Numbered from the stretch's first letter, positions 8,480 to 18,074 are shown. The stretch: 64,000 nt of DNA from Candidatus Poribacteria bacterium (GCA_026702755.1 JAPPBX010000010.1:1-64000), one strand, 5' to 3'. Program-made: numbers and translations. The notes: generated by a model not told the origin, from the sequence alone.

Positions 8480-9187
8480 ATGCTGAAAAAATGTCTCATT
8501 TTCGGACTTATTATTTGCAGCGTTGCTTTGAACCAACTCGCGCTTGCAGGCACTTGGAAAGATAGTTTTGAAGATGACATCACCTCAGAATGGACACTCT
8601 TTAGTGGGAATCATAAGAAAGAAAAGTGGCGGGTTCATGAAGGCGAAGCCATTGGAGAAACTATTAACCATCCTGATTTTCTGAGTTTCTGGATAACGGG
8701 TGATGCTAAATGGCAGAATTATGCTGTGTCTTGCCGCGCACAACTTACTAAAGTCAAGAAGGATTCTGCGAGTTTCGGGCTTTTACTCTACCTCAAGAGA
8801 GACAGACTTTCCCTATATTTGTTCAGGATTCATTACGACTCTGGTTTCGCCAATATCGTAAAAATACTTCCACCTCCACAACGACCTGTTCAATTGGGAA
8901 GTTTGGATATGAATGTGCAAGTTGATAAGTGGTACCGATTGACTGCTGCTGTTTACAAAAATGGCACTCTTGAATTCCAAATTGGTAAAAAACTACTCAA
9001 GGTTGTTGACCACAACCCGATGCTGGAGAGCGGAAAAGCAGGGCTTGTCGTTGATAGCGCACAAGCACGATTTGATGATGTCGAAATCACGGGAGTGAAT
9101 ATCCGCGATGGCGGACCTGGAAAAGGGCGTCCCGTCGAGCCACAAACCAAACTCGCAACTATATGGGGACAACTCAAAAACGATTAA
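8480..9187 (+). CDS. Secreted lectin-like beta-sandwich protein, tandem paralogue 2, with WGxLK tag
   Basis: Paralogue of the genes on either side. The signal peptide (LIFGLIICSVALNQLALA) is almost identical to that of the next gene, while the middle of the protein diverges, suggesting recent duplication or conversion of the 5' part. GTWKDSFEDD opens the mature protein, AGLVVDSAQARFDDVEITG marks the last strands, and the end is PVEPQTKLATIWGQLKND. The gene lies 46 nt after its upstream paralogue. Probably exported to the periplasm or surface; the binding target is unknown. Confidence 0.8.
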   Translation: MLKKCLIFGLIICSVALNQLALAGTWKDSFEDDITSEWTLFSGNHKKEKWRVHEGEAIGETINHPDFLSFWITGDAKWQNYAVSCRAQLTKVKKDSASFGLLLYLKRDRLSLYLFRIHYDSGFANIVKILPPPQRPVQLGSLDMNVQVDKWYRLTAAVYKNGTLEFQIGKKLLKVVDHNPMLESGKAGLVVDSAQARFDDVEITGVNIRDGGPGKGRPVEPQTKLATIWGQLKND

Positions 9188-9235
9188 GTCAACAGTAACA
9201 GCGAGAGACTCGTCTCGCGCACAAAGGAGAAAACT

Positions 9236-9958
9236 ATGCTTAAAAAATGTCTCATTTTCGGACTCGTTATTTGCAGCGTTGCTTTGAACCAATTTGCTTT
9301 TGCAGGCACTTGGAAAGATAGTTTTGAAGACAACGACATGTCCGAATGGAAAATCGTTGATGATTGGGAAAATGGCGCAGGAAAGTGGTGGTCCGATAAA
9401 GGTGAAGCTGTAGCCGAATCATTGGACGAATCAGGTTTTGCTATGTGGCTGACAGGTGAATCCACATGGGAATACTATGCTGTATCCTGTCGAGCAAAAT
9501 TAGTGAAAAGTAAAAAGGAACCCGCGACTTTTGGGATCGTAATGCATGCTAACACTAATGAACTACTTGATGGACTACTTGATGCACATTATTATTTCCG
9601 TATCATTGGGGACTTTGACTTTATCAGTATTAGGAAATTCCGTCCATTTCCAGCCGGACCGGTCACACTCGGAGAATTCGATTTCGAAGTAAAAACGGAC
9701 AGATGGTACCAACTCACTGCTACTATTCATAGAAACGGTGAAATTGAATTCCATATTGATAAGAAGTTGTTCACCGTGTTCGATGCCAACCCTCTGGAAG
9801 CAGGGCAAGCTGGGTTGGGTGTCTCAAATGCAGAAGTCCGCTTCGATGACGTTGAAATCACAGGTCAGAACATTGGCGATGGGGGTCCGGAAAACACACT
9901 CCCCGTCGAGCCACAAGCTAAACTTGCAACTACATGGGGACACCTGAAAAATAATTGA
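9236..9958 (+). CDS. Secreted lectin-like beta-sandwich protein, tandem paralogue 3, with WGxLK tag
   Basis: Third member of the tandem array. AAGGAGAAAACT precedes the ATG. The signal peptide is followed by GTWKDSFEDNDMSEWKI, the same opening as its neighbours; QAGLGVSNAEVRFDDVEITG is the conserved late segment and PVEPQAKLATTWGHLKNN the C-terminus. The three copies differ mostly in central loops, which in this fold would form the ligand face, so they may recognise different glycans or proteins; that is inference. The next gene begins 21 nt downstream, on the same strand. Confidence 0.8.
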   Translation: MLKKCLIFGLVICSVALNQFAFAGTWKDSFEDNDMSEWKIVDDWENGAGKWWSDKGEAVAESLDESGFAMWLTGESTWEYYAVSCRAKLVKSKKEPATFGIVMHANTNELLDGLLDAHYYFRIIGDFDFISIRKFRPFPAGPVTLGEFDFEVKTDRWYQLTATIHRNGEIEFHIDKKLFTVFDANPLEAGQAGLGVSNAEVRFDDVEITGQNIGDGGPENTLPVEPQAKLATTWGHLKNN

Positions 9959-9979
9959 CGAAAGGTACACATACGAGAA

Positions 9980-11143
9980 ATGGAGACCAAACAGACAGTT
10001 GGCATCGGCATTATCGGGATGGGATGGATGGGCATGACGCACGCCCGCGCATACCGCCAAATTAGTGATCGGTTCCACGACAGTCCCCTCCACCCCAGGC
10101 TTGTCATTTGTGCTGATGACGTTGTCGAGCGTACAACCGAGGCGAAAGCACGTTTTGGATTTGAACGCACAACCACCGATTTCCGACACGTCATAGATGA
10201 CGAAGACGTACATGTCGTCAACATCGCCGCGCCGAATAGCATGCACCTTGAGATCGTCGAGGCAGCAGCTGCCGCAGGAAAACACATCTTCTGTGAGAAG
10301 CCTGTCGGGCGGAATCCAGCTGAAACGAAGGCTATCTATGCCGCTGCACAGCGCGCAGGTGTCCTAACCTATGTCGGTTATAACTATAGATGGGCACCCG
10401 TCGTTCAATATGCGCATCAACTGATTTCAGAAGGGAAACTCGGCAAACTCACCCACTACCGCGGTAGGTTTTTCGCTGGTTACGCCAGCCATCCGCAAGC
10501 CGTCCTTTCGTGGCGGTTTCAGAAAGAGATAGCAGGATTAGGAACGCTGGGTGATCTGCTCTCCCACGTCATTGACATGGCGCACTTTATCGTCGGCGGT
10601 ATCGACAGTGTCGTCTCACAACAGGAAACATTTATTTCGGAACGCCCAATAGCGACAGCGGGGACCGGCACACACTTCAGCCTCGGCGGTGATGGCAAAA
10701 CGGAAGCGGTCACGAACGAAGATTACGTCGGGGCATTAGTCCGGTTTGAAAACGGGGTCCGCGGCACCTTGGAGGCTTGCAGAGTCATTACTGGACCGAA
10801 GTGTGAAATGGCGTTTGAAGTGCACGGTACAGACGGAGCCTTGCGTTGGAACTTTGAACAGATGAACGAACTTGAGGTCTACCTACCCACCGAGGACGGT
10901 TTTCCTGATGGGTACACACGTGTCTTAAGCGGTCCCGATCATCCATTCCACAGTTATTTCAATCCCGGTCCCGGTGTTGGATTAGGCTACGATGACCTGA
11001 AGACGATTGAAGCGTACCAGTTTTTACAAGCCATCCACACAGGAAAACAGGGAAATCCCAGTTTCCGAGAAGCCGCCGCTGTCGCCGATGTACAGACTGC
11101 TATCCAAACCTCATGGGAGGAGGATCAGTGGATTTCGGTATAA
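9980..11143 (+). CDS. Gfo/Idh/MocA-family NAD(P)-dependent oxidoreductase
   Basis: A Rossmann domain at the N-terminus has the dinucleotide loop [13 protein letters not shown]. The family hallmark [12 protein letters not shown] includes the catalytic Lys. The C-terminal alpha/beta domain carries [17 protein letters not shown], with the His-Asp pair typical of inositol or sugar dehydrogenases. Enzymes of this type oxidise a sugar or polyol hydroxyl in the cytoplasm. Closest in style to myo-inositol 2-dehydrogenase-like members, but the substrate cannot be read from sequence. One of four Gfo/Idh/MocA genes in the window. Length 387 is usual. Confidence 0.88.
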   Translation: METKQTVGIGIIGMGWMGMTHARAYRQISDRFHDSPLHPRLVICADDVVERTTEAKARFGFERTTTDFRHVIDDEDVHVVNIAAPNSMHLEIVEAAAAAGKHIFCEKPVGRNPAETKAIYAAAQRAGVLTYVGYNYRWAPVVQYAHQLISEGKLGKLTHYRGRFFAGYASHPQAVLSWRFQKEIAGLGTLGDLLSHVIDMAHFIVGGIDSVVSQQETFISERPIATAGTGTHFSLGGDGKTEAVTNEDYVGALVRFENGVRGTLEACRVITGPKCEMAFEVHGTDGALRWNFEQMNELEVYLPTEDGFPDGYTRVLSGPDHPFHSYFNPGPGVGLGYDDLKTIEAYQFLQAIHTGKQGNPSFREAAAVADVQTAIQTSWEEDQWISV

Positions 11144-11199
11144 AGCAATCAGTCATCGGCTTTCAGCCATCAGCGATCAGAGGAAATGTGGATAGAAGG

Positions 11200-12933
11200 A
11201 TGGAAGAGAAGATTGGAAGGTTCTTCGATTTGGAGACTCGGGGTCTCATCCTACCCTTCTTCCTACCTTCCATTCCCAAACTAATAGCCAATATAATATT
11301 TTGCTGCCTACTCATTCCTCTCAATGCTGCTGCACAAAACTTGCCGCCCCCTGGTAATATAAAATTTACCAACATCACGCAAGCAGCAGGCATCGACTTC
11401 ATCCATAACACCGGTGCCTTCGGCAAGAAATACCTCCCCGAAACAATGGGTTCAGGATGCGCCTTCATAGATTACGACAACGACGGATGGCAGGACATCC
11501 TACTCGTCAATGGAAAGGATTGGGAGGGCAAGCCAACTCAGAAGCGGCAAACGATGGCACTCTACCGCAACAACCGAGACAGCACCTTCACCGATGTCAC
11601 CGAAACCGCAGGTCTCGCGACACCCCTCTACGGCATGGGTGTCGCTGTCGCCGATTATGATAACGATGGCGATTCGGATATCTATATCAGCACCCTTGAA
11701 ACCGATAGACTCTTCCAAAACCGCGGCGATGGCACTTTTGTTGATGTCACAGAAGCCGCCGGTATCCATAATCCGGGCTTCGGTACAAGTTGCGCATGGT
11801 TCGACTATAATAACGATGGACATCTTGACCTCTACGTCGCGAACTACGTTGAATGGAGCATAGAGAACGACCTGTTCTGTACCCTCGACGGCATCAATAA
11901 ATCCTACTGCACCCCTGAATCCTACACAGGACAGTCCAGTAAACTCTTTAGAAATCGAGGCAACGGCACATTCACCGATGTCTCTCGTATCGCACGTATC
12001 GAGGACAATACGAGTAAATCACTCGGTGTCTGCATCTTCGATTACAATGCCGATGGCTTACTGGATATCTTTGAGGCAAACGACACACAACCCAATAAAC
12101 TCTATCAGAACAATGGCGACGGCACCTTTATTGAAGCCGGAATGCTCACCGGCATCGCTTATAACGAAAGCGGTGTCGCAACCGGGGCAATGGGCATTGA
12201 TGCCGCAGACTATGATCGCACCGGCAAAGAGAGCCTCGTCATCGGCAACTTCTCCAACGAAATGCTCAACCTCTATCACAACGAAGGCGATTTTTTCATT
12301 GATGATGCCCCCGCCGCACATATCGGAAATGCAACCTTATTGACGCTCACCTTCGCATGCTTCTTCTTCGACTTTGATCTTGATGGCAATCTCGACATCT
12401 TCACTGCTAACGGACATGTCGAAAACGACATCAACGCCATCCAGAGCCAAGTCACCTATGCGCAACCGCCGCATCTATTTCATAACGACTCTCACGGCAA
12501 ATTCACCGAGGCAGTCCACAAAGTTGGTGCGGATTTGGCAAAGCCGATGGTCGGGAGAGGTGCAGCTTATGGCGATATCGACAACGACGGCGACTGGGAC
12601 CTACTCGTTACTACCTCCAACGGACCCGCACATCTCTTCCGAAACGACGGTGGGAATCGTAACGCGTGGATTAAGGTACAACTTGTCGGACAAGCAAGCA
12701 ATCGCGACGGAATTGGCGCGCAGATTCGCATTACCTCCGCGGCGGGGACACAGACACACACAGTCAAGAGCGGTTCCAGCTACTGCTCACAGAGTGAACT
12801 CACAGCCATCTTCGGCATAAACGATGATACTATAATCGAAACCATCAAGGTGAAGTGGCCCAGCGGTGCTGTCAGCACACGCAAGAACATCAAACCGAAC
12901 CAACAGATTCGCATTGAGGAAGACACCCAGTAG
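11200..12933 (+). CDS. Secreted FG-GAP/VCBS-repeat protein with ASPIC/UnbV C-terminal domain (CRTAC1-like)
   Basis: Integrin-type beta-propeller. Repeated calcium-loop motifs of the form D-Y-D-N-D-G-x-x-D (CAFIDYDNDGWQD, AVADYDNDGDSD, WFDYNNDGHLD, YGDIDNDGDWD) run through the protein, each paired with LYRN/LFRN-GDGTF segments. The last 110 residues, WIKVQLVGQASNRDGIGAQI to VKWPSGAVS, match the ASPIC/UnbV domain. A hydrophobic segment ending LNAAAQ is the likely signal peptide, supporting ATG 11200 rather than an upstream start. Such proteins are exported and often adhesive or ligand-binding. It lacks the WGxLK tag of its neighbours. Confidence 0.85.
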   Translation: MEEKIGRFFDLETRGLILPFFLPSIPKLIANIIFCCLLIPLNAAAQNLPPPGNIKFTNITQAAGIDFIHNTGAFGKKYLPETMGSGCAFIDYDNDGWQDILLVNGKDWEGKPTQKRQTMALYRNNRDSTFTDVTETAGLATPLYGMGVAVADYDNDGDSDIYISTLETDRLFQNRGDGTFVDVTEAAGIHNPGFGTSCAWFDYNNDGHLDLYVANYVEWSIENDLFCTLDGINKSYCTPESYTGQSSKLFRNRGNGTFTDVSRIARIEDNTSKSLGVCIFDYNADGLLDIFEANDTQPNKLYQNNGDGTFIEAGMLTGIAYNESGVATGAMGIDAADYDRTGKESLVIGNFSNEMLNLYHNEGDFFIDDAPAAHIGNATLLTLTFACFFFDFDLDGNLDIFTANGHVENDINAIQSQVTYAQPPHLFHNDSHGKFTEAVHKVGADLAKPMVGRGAAYGDIDNDGDWDLLVTTSNGPAHLFRNDGGNRNAWIKVQLVGQASNRDGIGAQIRITSAAGTQTHTVKSGSSYCSQSELTAIFGINDDTIIETIKVKWPSGAVSTRKNIKPNQQIRIEEDTQ

Positions 12934-12954
12934 AGACGTTTCCACAAACGGCAT

Positions 12955-13068
12955 TATAGTAAAGCCCGAAAATATGTAGACAGTTAGTGAGCGAACCAAC
13001 CCTCACTACTGCTGGCGAGGATTGTATCCTCGCCTCTCCGCATCCAAATAATTATGGGCTTTACTATA
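12955..13068 (-). mobile_element. MITE family A, TATAGTAAAGCCC ends, complete copy
   Basis: Perfect 13-bp terminal inverted repeats (TATAGTAAAGCCC at 12955-12967, GGGCTTTACTATA at 13056-13068) enclose 88 bp containing the palindrome GGCGAGGAT-TGT-ATCCTCGCC at 13013-13033. Read on the minus strand it aligns along its length with the element at 49547-49664. TATA at both ends fits TA target-site elements of the IS630/Tc1 type. No transposase is encoded. Confidence 0.85.
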
Positions 13069-13073
13069 AAGTT

Positions 13074-14165
13074 ATGGATATGCCAAACTCACGTTATAAT
13101 AGGAGAATTTCAATACAATTTCAAATCTTTGCCTTACTCATGTTTATAACAGCGATGCTTTCAGGGTGTGAGCGAGTTCAACAAATTGTCGCACCACAAA
13201 AGGTATCTGCGATTGAAACTTGCACAGACGGAACCCGCGTCCTGAAGGTCGGCTTTTATGCCTATTTCGCGCCTATTAGTTACAGTGCCGAAGAAGACCC
13301 CGCTTCGACTGCGTTCAATACGCATCTTGGATACGAAGCAGATTTATTGAGTGCCCTTGAAGCGATGAAAGGAACAGGTTTGACGTTTTCTCGCAGGGCT
13401 ATCGCTGAATGGGATGGCATCTGGCTGAAGTCTGCTGAACCGACGTATGATATTATCGGCGGCGGCATCACGATTCTGGAATCTCGGACGCAGGACGTGA
13501 CAGGGACACCGCTTATCACTTTTACGTCCGGACATATCAAGTTTCGGCAAACACTTCTGGTTCGCGCTGCGGATGCGGAACGTCTCTCTTCGCATGCTGC
13601 TCTCAATAGCGGAGTCCGTGTTGGGGCACTTTCTGGCACAACAGGAGAAGAGCGTTTACTTCAACTCACAAAACTTGTGGATGAAGACGGCATCCTTATG
13701 TCCGGAACCCGGATAGAAATGGATGACGGCACTCTGGTGATTTCCGACGGCACAGCAGCTTATACGATTACAGCCGCGAGGTCATCTCCAAATCTGAAAG
13801 GGAGGCGACATCTCTATCCACCTACGGCAAACATGCCGCAAATCATCTATCTTGGCAACGAATTGGGGGAGTCGGAGTTGCTTGATGCACTTGCTGCGGG
13901 CAGTATTGACGCGATCGCGAGAGGTGAGATCGGGAACCAGAACACTGTGCATGCTTCAAATGGAGCGTTTGTTATCACCGCGTTTGATGAGCAGGTAGAA
14001 TATGGAGGATTTACGCTCGCTCTTGAAGATGCTGCTCTTGCCGCCTGTATTGATAAAAAACTTAATTATCTGACAAACAACAAAAGCATTGGTTATGGAG
14101 AATGGTTACAGGATCCGTTGGTATTCATGAAACGCACCGAGCAATGGAATATCGAGACGGAATAG
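13074..14165 (+). CDS. Periplasmic solute-binding lipoprotein, family 3 (SBP_bac_3)
   Basis: After a hydrophobic segment ending AMLSGC (lipobox), the protein has the lobe pattern of family 3 binding proteins: VLKVGFYAYFAPISYS near the start, LGYEADLLSALE, EWDGIWLKSAEPTYDIIGGG and the GVRVGALSGTTGE hinge. These proteins bind amino acids or small organic acids for ABC import, and some are dehydratases of the PheC type. No permease is adjacent. ATG 13074 or 13080 is preferred; starts further upstream lie in the MITE. Five bases separate the element from the start, so its insertion may have replaced the native promoter. Confidence 0.75.
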   Translation: MDMPNSRYNRRISIQFQIFALLMFITAMLSGCERVQQIVAPQKVSAIETCTDGTRVLKVGFYAYFAPISYSAEEDPASTAFNTHLGYEADLLSALEAMKGTGLTFSRRAIAEWDGIWLKSAEPTYDIIGGGITILESRTQDVTGTPLITFTSGHIKFRQTLLVRAADAERLSSHAALNSGVRVGALSGTTGEERLLQLTKLVDEDGILMSGTRIEMDDGTLVISDGTAAYTITAARSSPNLKGRRHLYPPTANMPQIIYLGNELGESELLDALAAGSIDAIARGEIGNQNTVHASNGAFVITAFDEQVEYGGFTLALEDAALAACIDKKLNYLTNNKSIGYGEWLQDPLVFMKRTEQWNIETE

Positions 14166-14206
14166 CCGATTTCAGGTTTCAGAAGACCCCCATGGAGGAA
14201 AACACC

Positions 14207-15181
14207 ATGAAACGCTTATGTTATGTGCTTAGCATATTCCTTATCTTTGCTTCCCTATCGGTTTCTGTTCCAGCAAAAGCCCCGGAAACTGCCAAAATCG
14301 TATTTACATCAAGGCGTGATGGCAATTTTGAGATTTATATCATGAATCTGGATGGTTCTGATCAGAAAAACTTAACCCAGCACCGTGCCAAGGATACCTC
14401 ACCTATCTGGTCGCCGACAGGTGAACAGATTCTTTTTACCTCGGATCGAGGTGGAATAGAGGATCTCTACCTTATGGATCCAGATGGAACGAATGTGCGT
14501 CAGGTCTTCAAAAAATTAATAGGCAGAGAGTTCCCAACGTGGTCCCCTGATGGAAAAGCACTTGCTTATCACCGGTTTCACACATTCTCTATCTATACCG
14601 CTTCAAGTGATGGAAAAGATGAGACAGAAGTTGCGGATGGCTTATGGCCTGCGTGGTCTTCCAACGGTTCTGAGATAGCCTTTATGGCAAGTAAGTTCGT
14701 TTGGGGTGAAAACGGAAATCTCCAACTTCCGAAGGTCAGGGTCCAGATTGTCAATCTACAAACCCGTGTAGAAGAGGAACTTCTTCCGGGGGAGACCTCA
14801 ATGTTTGACCCTGCTTGGGCACCCGATAGTGCTCAGATAGCCTTTTCTTGGAGAGGTAGAGCGGTAGGGGGGAGTATGGGTATCCATGTCGCGAACCGAG
14901 ATGGTAGCGGACTCAGGAAGATTATTGATGCTGGAGAGGGCATGGCAGCGTTTAACCTTTCCTGGTCTCCGGACGGGAATGAACTCGTTTACAACAAGGG
15001 GATCGGCGGTGTCAGAGACCTCTTCAAAGTCGCTGTGGACGGCGGTGCTCCAGAGCGACTCACACACCGGCAGGGAGATAACTTCAAGCCGGATTGGTTC
15101 GATCCAGCGTTTGCTTTGCCGGTCTCGCCTCAGTCATCCCTCTTGACGACAATATGGGGAAAACTCAAAACACAAGACTGA
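14207..15181 (+). CDS. Secreted TolB/PD40-type beta-propeller protein with WGxLK tag
   Basis: GGAGGAAAACACC precedes ATG 14207. A signal peptide (LSIFLIFASLSVSVPAKA) leads into five or more PD40/WD40-like blades: IVFTSRRDGNFEIYIMNLDG, ILFTSDRGGIEDLYLMDPDG and others, each with a SPDG or SPTG turn, as in TolB. Such propellers bind proteins or glycans in the periplasm. The end PVSPQSSLLTTIWGKLKTQD carries the shared C-terminal tag with one extra residue before the Trp. Convergent with the LamG gene 10 bp downstream. No Tol-Pal genes are nearby, so a role as TolB itself is unlikely. Confidence 0.82.
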   Translation: MKRLCYVLSIFLIFASLSVSVPAKAPETAKIVFTSRRDGNFEIYIMNLDGSDQKNLTQHRAKDTSPIWSPTGEQILFTSDRGGIEDLYLMDPDGTNVRQVFKKLIGREFPTWSPDGKALAYHRFHTFSIYTASSDGKDETEVADGLWPAWSSNGSEIAFMASKFVWGENGNLQLPKVRVQIVNLQTRVEEELLPGETSMFDPAWAPDSAQIAFSWRGRAVGGSMGIHVANRDGSGLRKIIDAGEGMAAFNLSWSPDGNELVYNKGIGGVRDLFKVAVDGGAPERLTHRQGDNFKPDWFDPAFALPVSPQSSLLTTIWGKLKTQD

Positions 15182-15191
15182 AGTTTCTTTT

Positions 15192-16043
15192 TCATCGCTT
15201 CAGTCGTCCCCATACCGTCGCAAGTTTTCCTTCTGCCTCAACTGCTGCAAATTCGCCATCGGTTTGCGCGCCATTTTTACCGACCAGATGATAGGCGTTG
15301 CCTGATGTATCTGAGAACTCGCGTGCTCCCCTCGCCTCATCAAAATGCCACAATGCAACCGTTTTTGCGTCATTCTTAAACTTTTTGCGCGGCGTGAAAT
15401 CGCGTCTGGCAATATTGTAACGCGCAACCTTTGAGATGCGGACCTCATCAATATAGCCAGCAAAATGACCCCAAAAATGATCGCCGTGCATATCAGTCTT
15501 AATTTTCTCTCCAAACCCTCCGATTGTAAAATCCTGTGGATGCCCGGTGTGTGAGATATCGTCTGTAAGAGGCGTTCCTCCCCCTAAGATGCGCACGAAA
15601 TCGTTAACGATGAGTGCCCTCTGTCTCCCTTCTGCTTGAAGGGCGATATGATACCATTGATTCGGGGGAACTTTAGTTAGCATGCTGAACGCTACTGTAT
15701 GCCCTACGGCATGATCAAGGTGCACTGCACCCATTAGTCTGAAATCTCCCTGCTGACGAGGGGTCCAGGCATACATCCGCACCTGTTGGCTGAGAATTAT
15801 TGGTATATTCTCGCCAGGCAGCTTGATTGGATATACCCACGCCTCAAAGGTGAATTCATCTGTGCCTTTTGGTATGAGGAAACCGAACGTTTCAAAGTCC
15901 AAAATGGCCTGGTCGTCCACTCCATCAAGGGCTAAATAATTCCCACCCGCGGGCGATGGCGGTGGAACCGCTGCAGCATTCAGCAGAATTAAAACGAACA
16001 GAAAAAGGAAAGCAAAAATTGGCATATTTCGTAGATTTTTCAT
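15192..16043 (-). CDS. Secreted LamG/concanavalin A-like protein with WGxLK tag (copy a)
   Basis: A signal peptide is followed by a single LamG-type jelly roll: NYLALDGVDDQAILDF, FTFEAWVYP, QWYHIALQAEGRQRALIVND, GYIDEVRISKVARY and ALWHFDEARGAREFSDTSG. These blocks are the canonical strands of Laminin_G_3 domains, which bind glycans or proteins. The C-terminus is AVEAEGKLATVWGRLKR. The gene at 17193 is a close paralogue; the two flank a kelch gene, implying duplication around it. Expected to be exported; no enzyme domain is attached. Confidence 0.85.
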   Translation of the reverse strand: MKNLRNMPIFAFLFLFVLILLNAAAVPPPSPAGGNYLALDGVDDQAILDFETFGFLIPKGTDEFTFEAWVYPIKLPGENIPIILSQQVRMYAWTPRQQGDFRLMGAVHLDHAVGHTVAFSMLTKVPPNQWYHIALQAEGRQRALIVNDFVRILGGGTPLTDDISHTGHPQDFTIGGFGEKIKTDMHGDHFWGHFAGYIDEVRISKVARYNIARRDFTPRKKFKNDAKTVALWHFDEARGAREFSDTSGNAYHLVGKNGAQTDGEFAAVEAEGKLATVWGRLKR

Positions 16044-16070
16044 CTTCGTAGGTCTCCTTGATTTTAAAGG

Positions 16071-17147
16071 TTATTTCTTATGTTCTGCTTTGAGTTCACC
16101 CCAGTATGTCAGAAGTTTACCCTTCGCTGTGACGGCACGAAATCCGGTGTCAAACACCTCAACGATTGGCGAAAATCTAAAATCACCTACAATACTCCCT
16201 AAGGTATAGATTTTACCATTAGCAACTGCTGCCATTATCACATTTGGGATCGTTAGAGGTTCTATTTGACGCCATTTGCCGGTTGTTGGATTATAAACGT
16301 CTACAGCGTTAATGTCTCTAATCTCATTATTCGTACCACCCAATGTATAAATCTCATTATCAACGGCAACGGTTAGAAAACCAAATTTGAACATTGGCAT
16401 GTCAGAAAGCTGATGCCACTCGTCGGTTTTCGGATTATACTCTTCAATACGTGTGCCAAAACGTCCGGCAAGGTCGCCGCCAAATCGCACCAGACCACCG
16501 AGAACATAAATCTTACCGTCTACAACGACAGCCTCATTCACACTTCGTGCTGTCGGCATGTCTGCGCGTTTTTCCCATCTATCGGTCAACGGATCGTAGA
16601 CCTCAACCAGACCTGTAATAGCCTTCCCAGCAAATACTCCATTTTTATTAACTTCAATACGTGTTCCACCAATGAGGTATATCTTTCCATCAACAACCGC
16701 CGTGGCAAAAGGCCTCCGGAGTGTTGGCATATCTGGCTTCTTGACCCATGTATCGGTTTGTGTGTCATATACCTCGACAGTTGTGTGGTATCTTTTTGCA
16801 CCCCAGCGACCTTTGTAGTCATACCCCCCAAAGACATAGATTTGGTTGGAAAAGACTGCGGTTCGCGGCGCAATCCGCGGGGTCGGCATCTCTGCGGCTG
16901 CGTGCCATGTGTTCGTCTGTGTGTCGTAGACATCTACTGTTGAGAGTGCGGCACCACGTCCGCCTACATGTTTCTTGTGGTCGAAACCACCGAAGAGATA
17001 AATTTTACCATCCACAGCAGCGGCAGGACCAGCAAGTCTCCATGTCGGTAATGTAGTTATCTGTTCCCAACCCCCCGCAAAACTGCTGGAAGCAACAAGA
17101 AATAAAAAAGTAAAGACCCATTGCAAACATCTATATTTTGCGAGCAT
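16071..17147 (-). CDS. Secreted kelch-repeat beta-propeller protein with WGxLK tag
   Basis: AGGAGGAGAAAGTT precedes ATG 17147. A signal peptide (VFTFLFLVASSSFAG) is followed by about six kelch blades with the pattern DGKIYLFGG...VDVYDTQTNTWHAAAEMPTPR. Each has the double Gly and the Tyr/Trp spacing of the family. The propeller closely resembles the extracytoplasmic half of the sigma-kelch fusion at 20225. The C-terminus AVTAKGKLLTYWGELKAEHKK carries the shared tag with the longest tail in the set. It is likely a surface or periplasmic binding protein. Confidence 0.85.
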   Translation of the reverse strand: MLAKYRCLQWVFTFLFLVASSSFAGGWEQITTLPTWRLAGPAAAVDGKIYLFGGFDHKKHVGGRGAALSTVDVYDTQTNTWHAAAEMPTPRIAPRTAVFSNQIYVFGGYDYKGRWGAKRYHTTVEVYDTQTDTWVKKPDMPTLRRPFATAVVDGKIYLIGGTRIEVNKNGVFAGKAITGLVEVYDPLTDRWEKRADMPTARSVNEAVVVDGKIYVLGGLVRFGGDLAGRFGTRIEEYNPKTDEWHQLSDMPMFKFGFLTVAVDNEIYTLGGTNNEIRDINAVDVYNPTTGKWRQIEPLTIPNVIMAAVANGKIYTLGSIVGDFRFSPIVEVFDTGFRAVTAKGKLLTYWGELKAEHKK

Positions 17148-17192
17148 AACTTTCTCCTCCTCTTTTAACAATTCCAGAGAAACGCCATTCTT

Positions 17193-18074
17193 TCATTGCT
17201 TCAGTCGTCCCCATATCGTTGCAAGTTTTCCTTCTGCCTCAACTGCTGCAAATTCGCCATCGGTCTTTGCGCCATTTCTACCTATTAGATGGTAGGCGTT
17301 GCCTGATGTATCTGAGAACTCGCGTGCTCCCCTCGCTTCATCAAAATGCCACAATGCAACCGTCTTTGCGTCATTCTTGAACTTTGTGCGCGGCGTGAAA
17401 TCGCGTTTGGCGGTATCGTAACGCGCAACCTTTGAGACGCGGACCTCATCAATATAGCCCGAAAAATGACCCCAAAAATTACCGTTCCAAAACTCAATTT
17501 CTTCTCCAAACCCCCCGATTGTAAAAGCCTGTGGATGCCTGGCGGGTGAGATATCAGGTGCGATAGTTATCCCCTGCCGTAAGACACGCACTAACTCGTT
17601 AACGATGAGTGTCGTCTGTTTCTCTTCTGTCTGAAAGACAATGTGATGCCATTGATTCGGCGGAAACTCTACTATCATGCCAAGTGCCCTTATAGGTAAC
17701 ACTATTATAGCGTTTGGAGCGTCCTCTCCGCCAACATCAAAGTACGCTTCACCTGATAGTTTTAAAAATCTATCATGAGGATGGTTCACGATGTTCATCT
17801 TCACCTGTTGGCTGAGAACCACCGCGTGTATATGCTGGTCAGGCGGCGTGGTTGGATATATCCATGCTTCAAAGGTCCATTCATCTGTACCTTTTGGCAA
17901 GAGAAGACCGAACGTTTCAAAGTCCAAGATAGCGTGGTCGTCTACACCATCAAGCACTAAATAGTTACCACCTGCTGGTGATGGCGGCGGAACCGCCTCA
18001 GCACCCAGCGGAATGAAAACCAGCAGAAAAAGAAAAGCAAAAATTGACTGATTTCGTAGATTTTTCATCTTCAT
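17193..18074 (-). CDS. Secreted LamG/concanavalin A-like protein with WGxLK tag (copy b)
   Basis: Close paralogue of the gene at 15192: both share NYL-LDGVDD-AILDFETFG, the GYIDEVR-SKVARY strand and the whole C-terminal quarter through VEAEGKLAT-WGRLK. They differ in the central strands (residues 75-150), which would form the binding face. AAGGAAACTT lies just before the start codon pair ATG AAG ATG, so initiation at 18074 or 18068 cannot be distinguished. It ends AVEAEGKLATIWGRLKQ. Exported; ligand unknown. Confidence 0.85.
   Translation of the reverse strand: MKMKNLRNQSIFAFLFLLVFIPLGAEAVPPPSPAGGNYLVLDGVDDHAILDFETFGLLLPKGTDEWTFEAWIYPTTPPDQHIHAVVLSQQVKMNIVNHPHDRFLKLSGEAYFDVGGEDAPNAIIVLPIRALGMIVEFPPNQWHHIVFQTEEKQTTLIVNELVRVLRQGITIAPDISPARHPQAFTIGGFGEEIEFWNGNFWGHFSGYIDEVRVSKVARYDTAKRDFTPRTKFKNDAKTVALWHFDEARGAREFSDTSGNAYHLIGRNGAKTDGEFAAVEAEGKLATIWGRLKQ

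Noticed and set aside
7732-9958. DUF1080 glycoside hydrolase activity for the tandem paralogues
   Set aside because: The fold is similar but I cannot point to catalytic residues, so only a lectin-like description is given.
14207-15181. tolB of the Tol-Pal system
   Set aside because: PD40 blades are present, but there is no tolQRA or pal nearby and the C-terminal tag links it to the secreted island.
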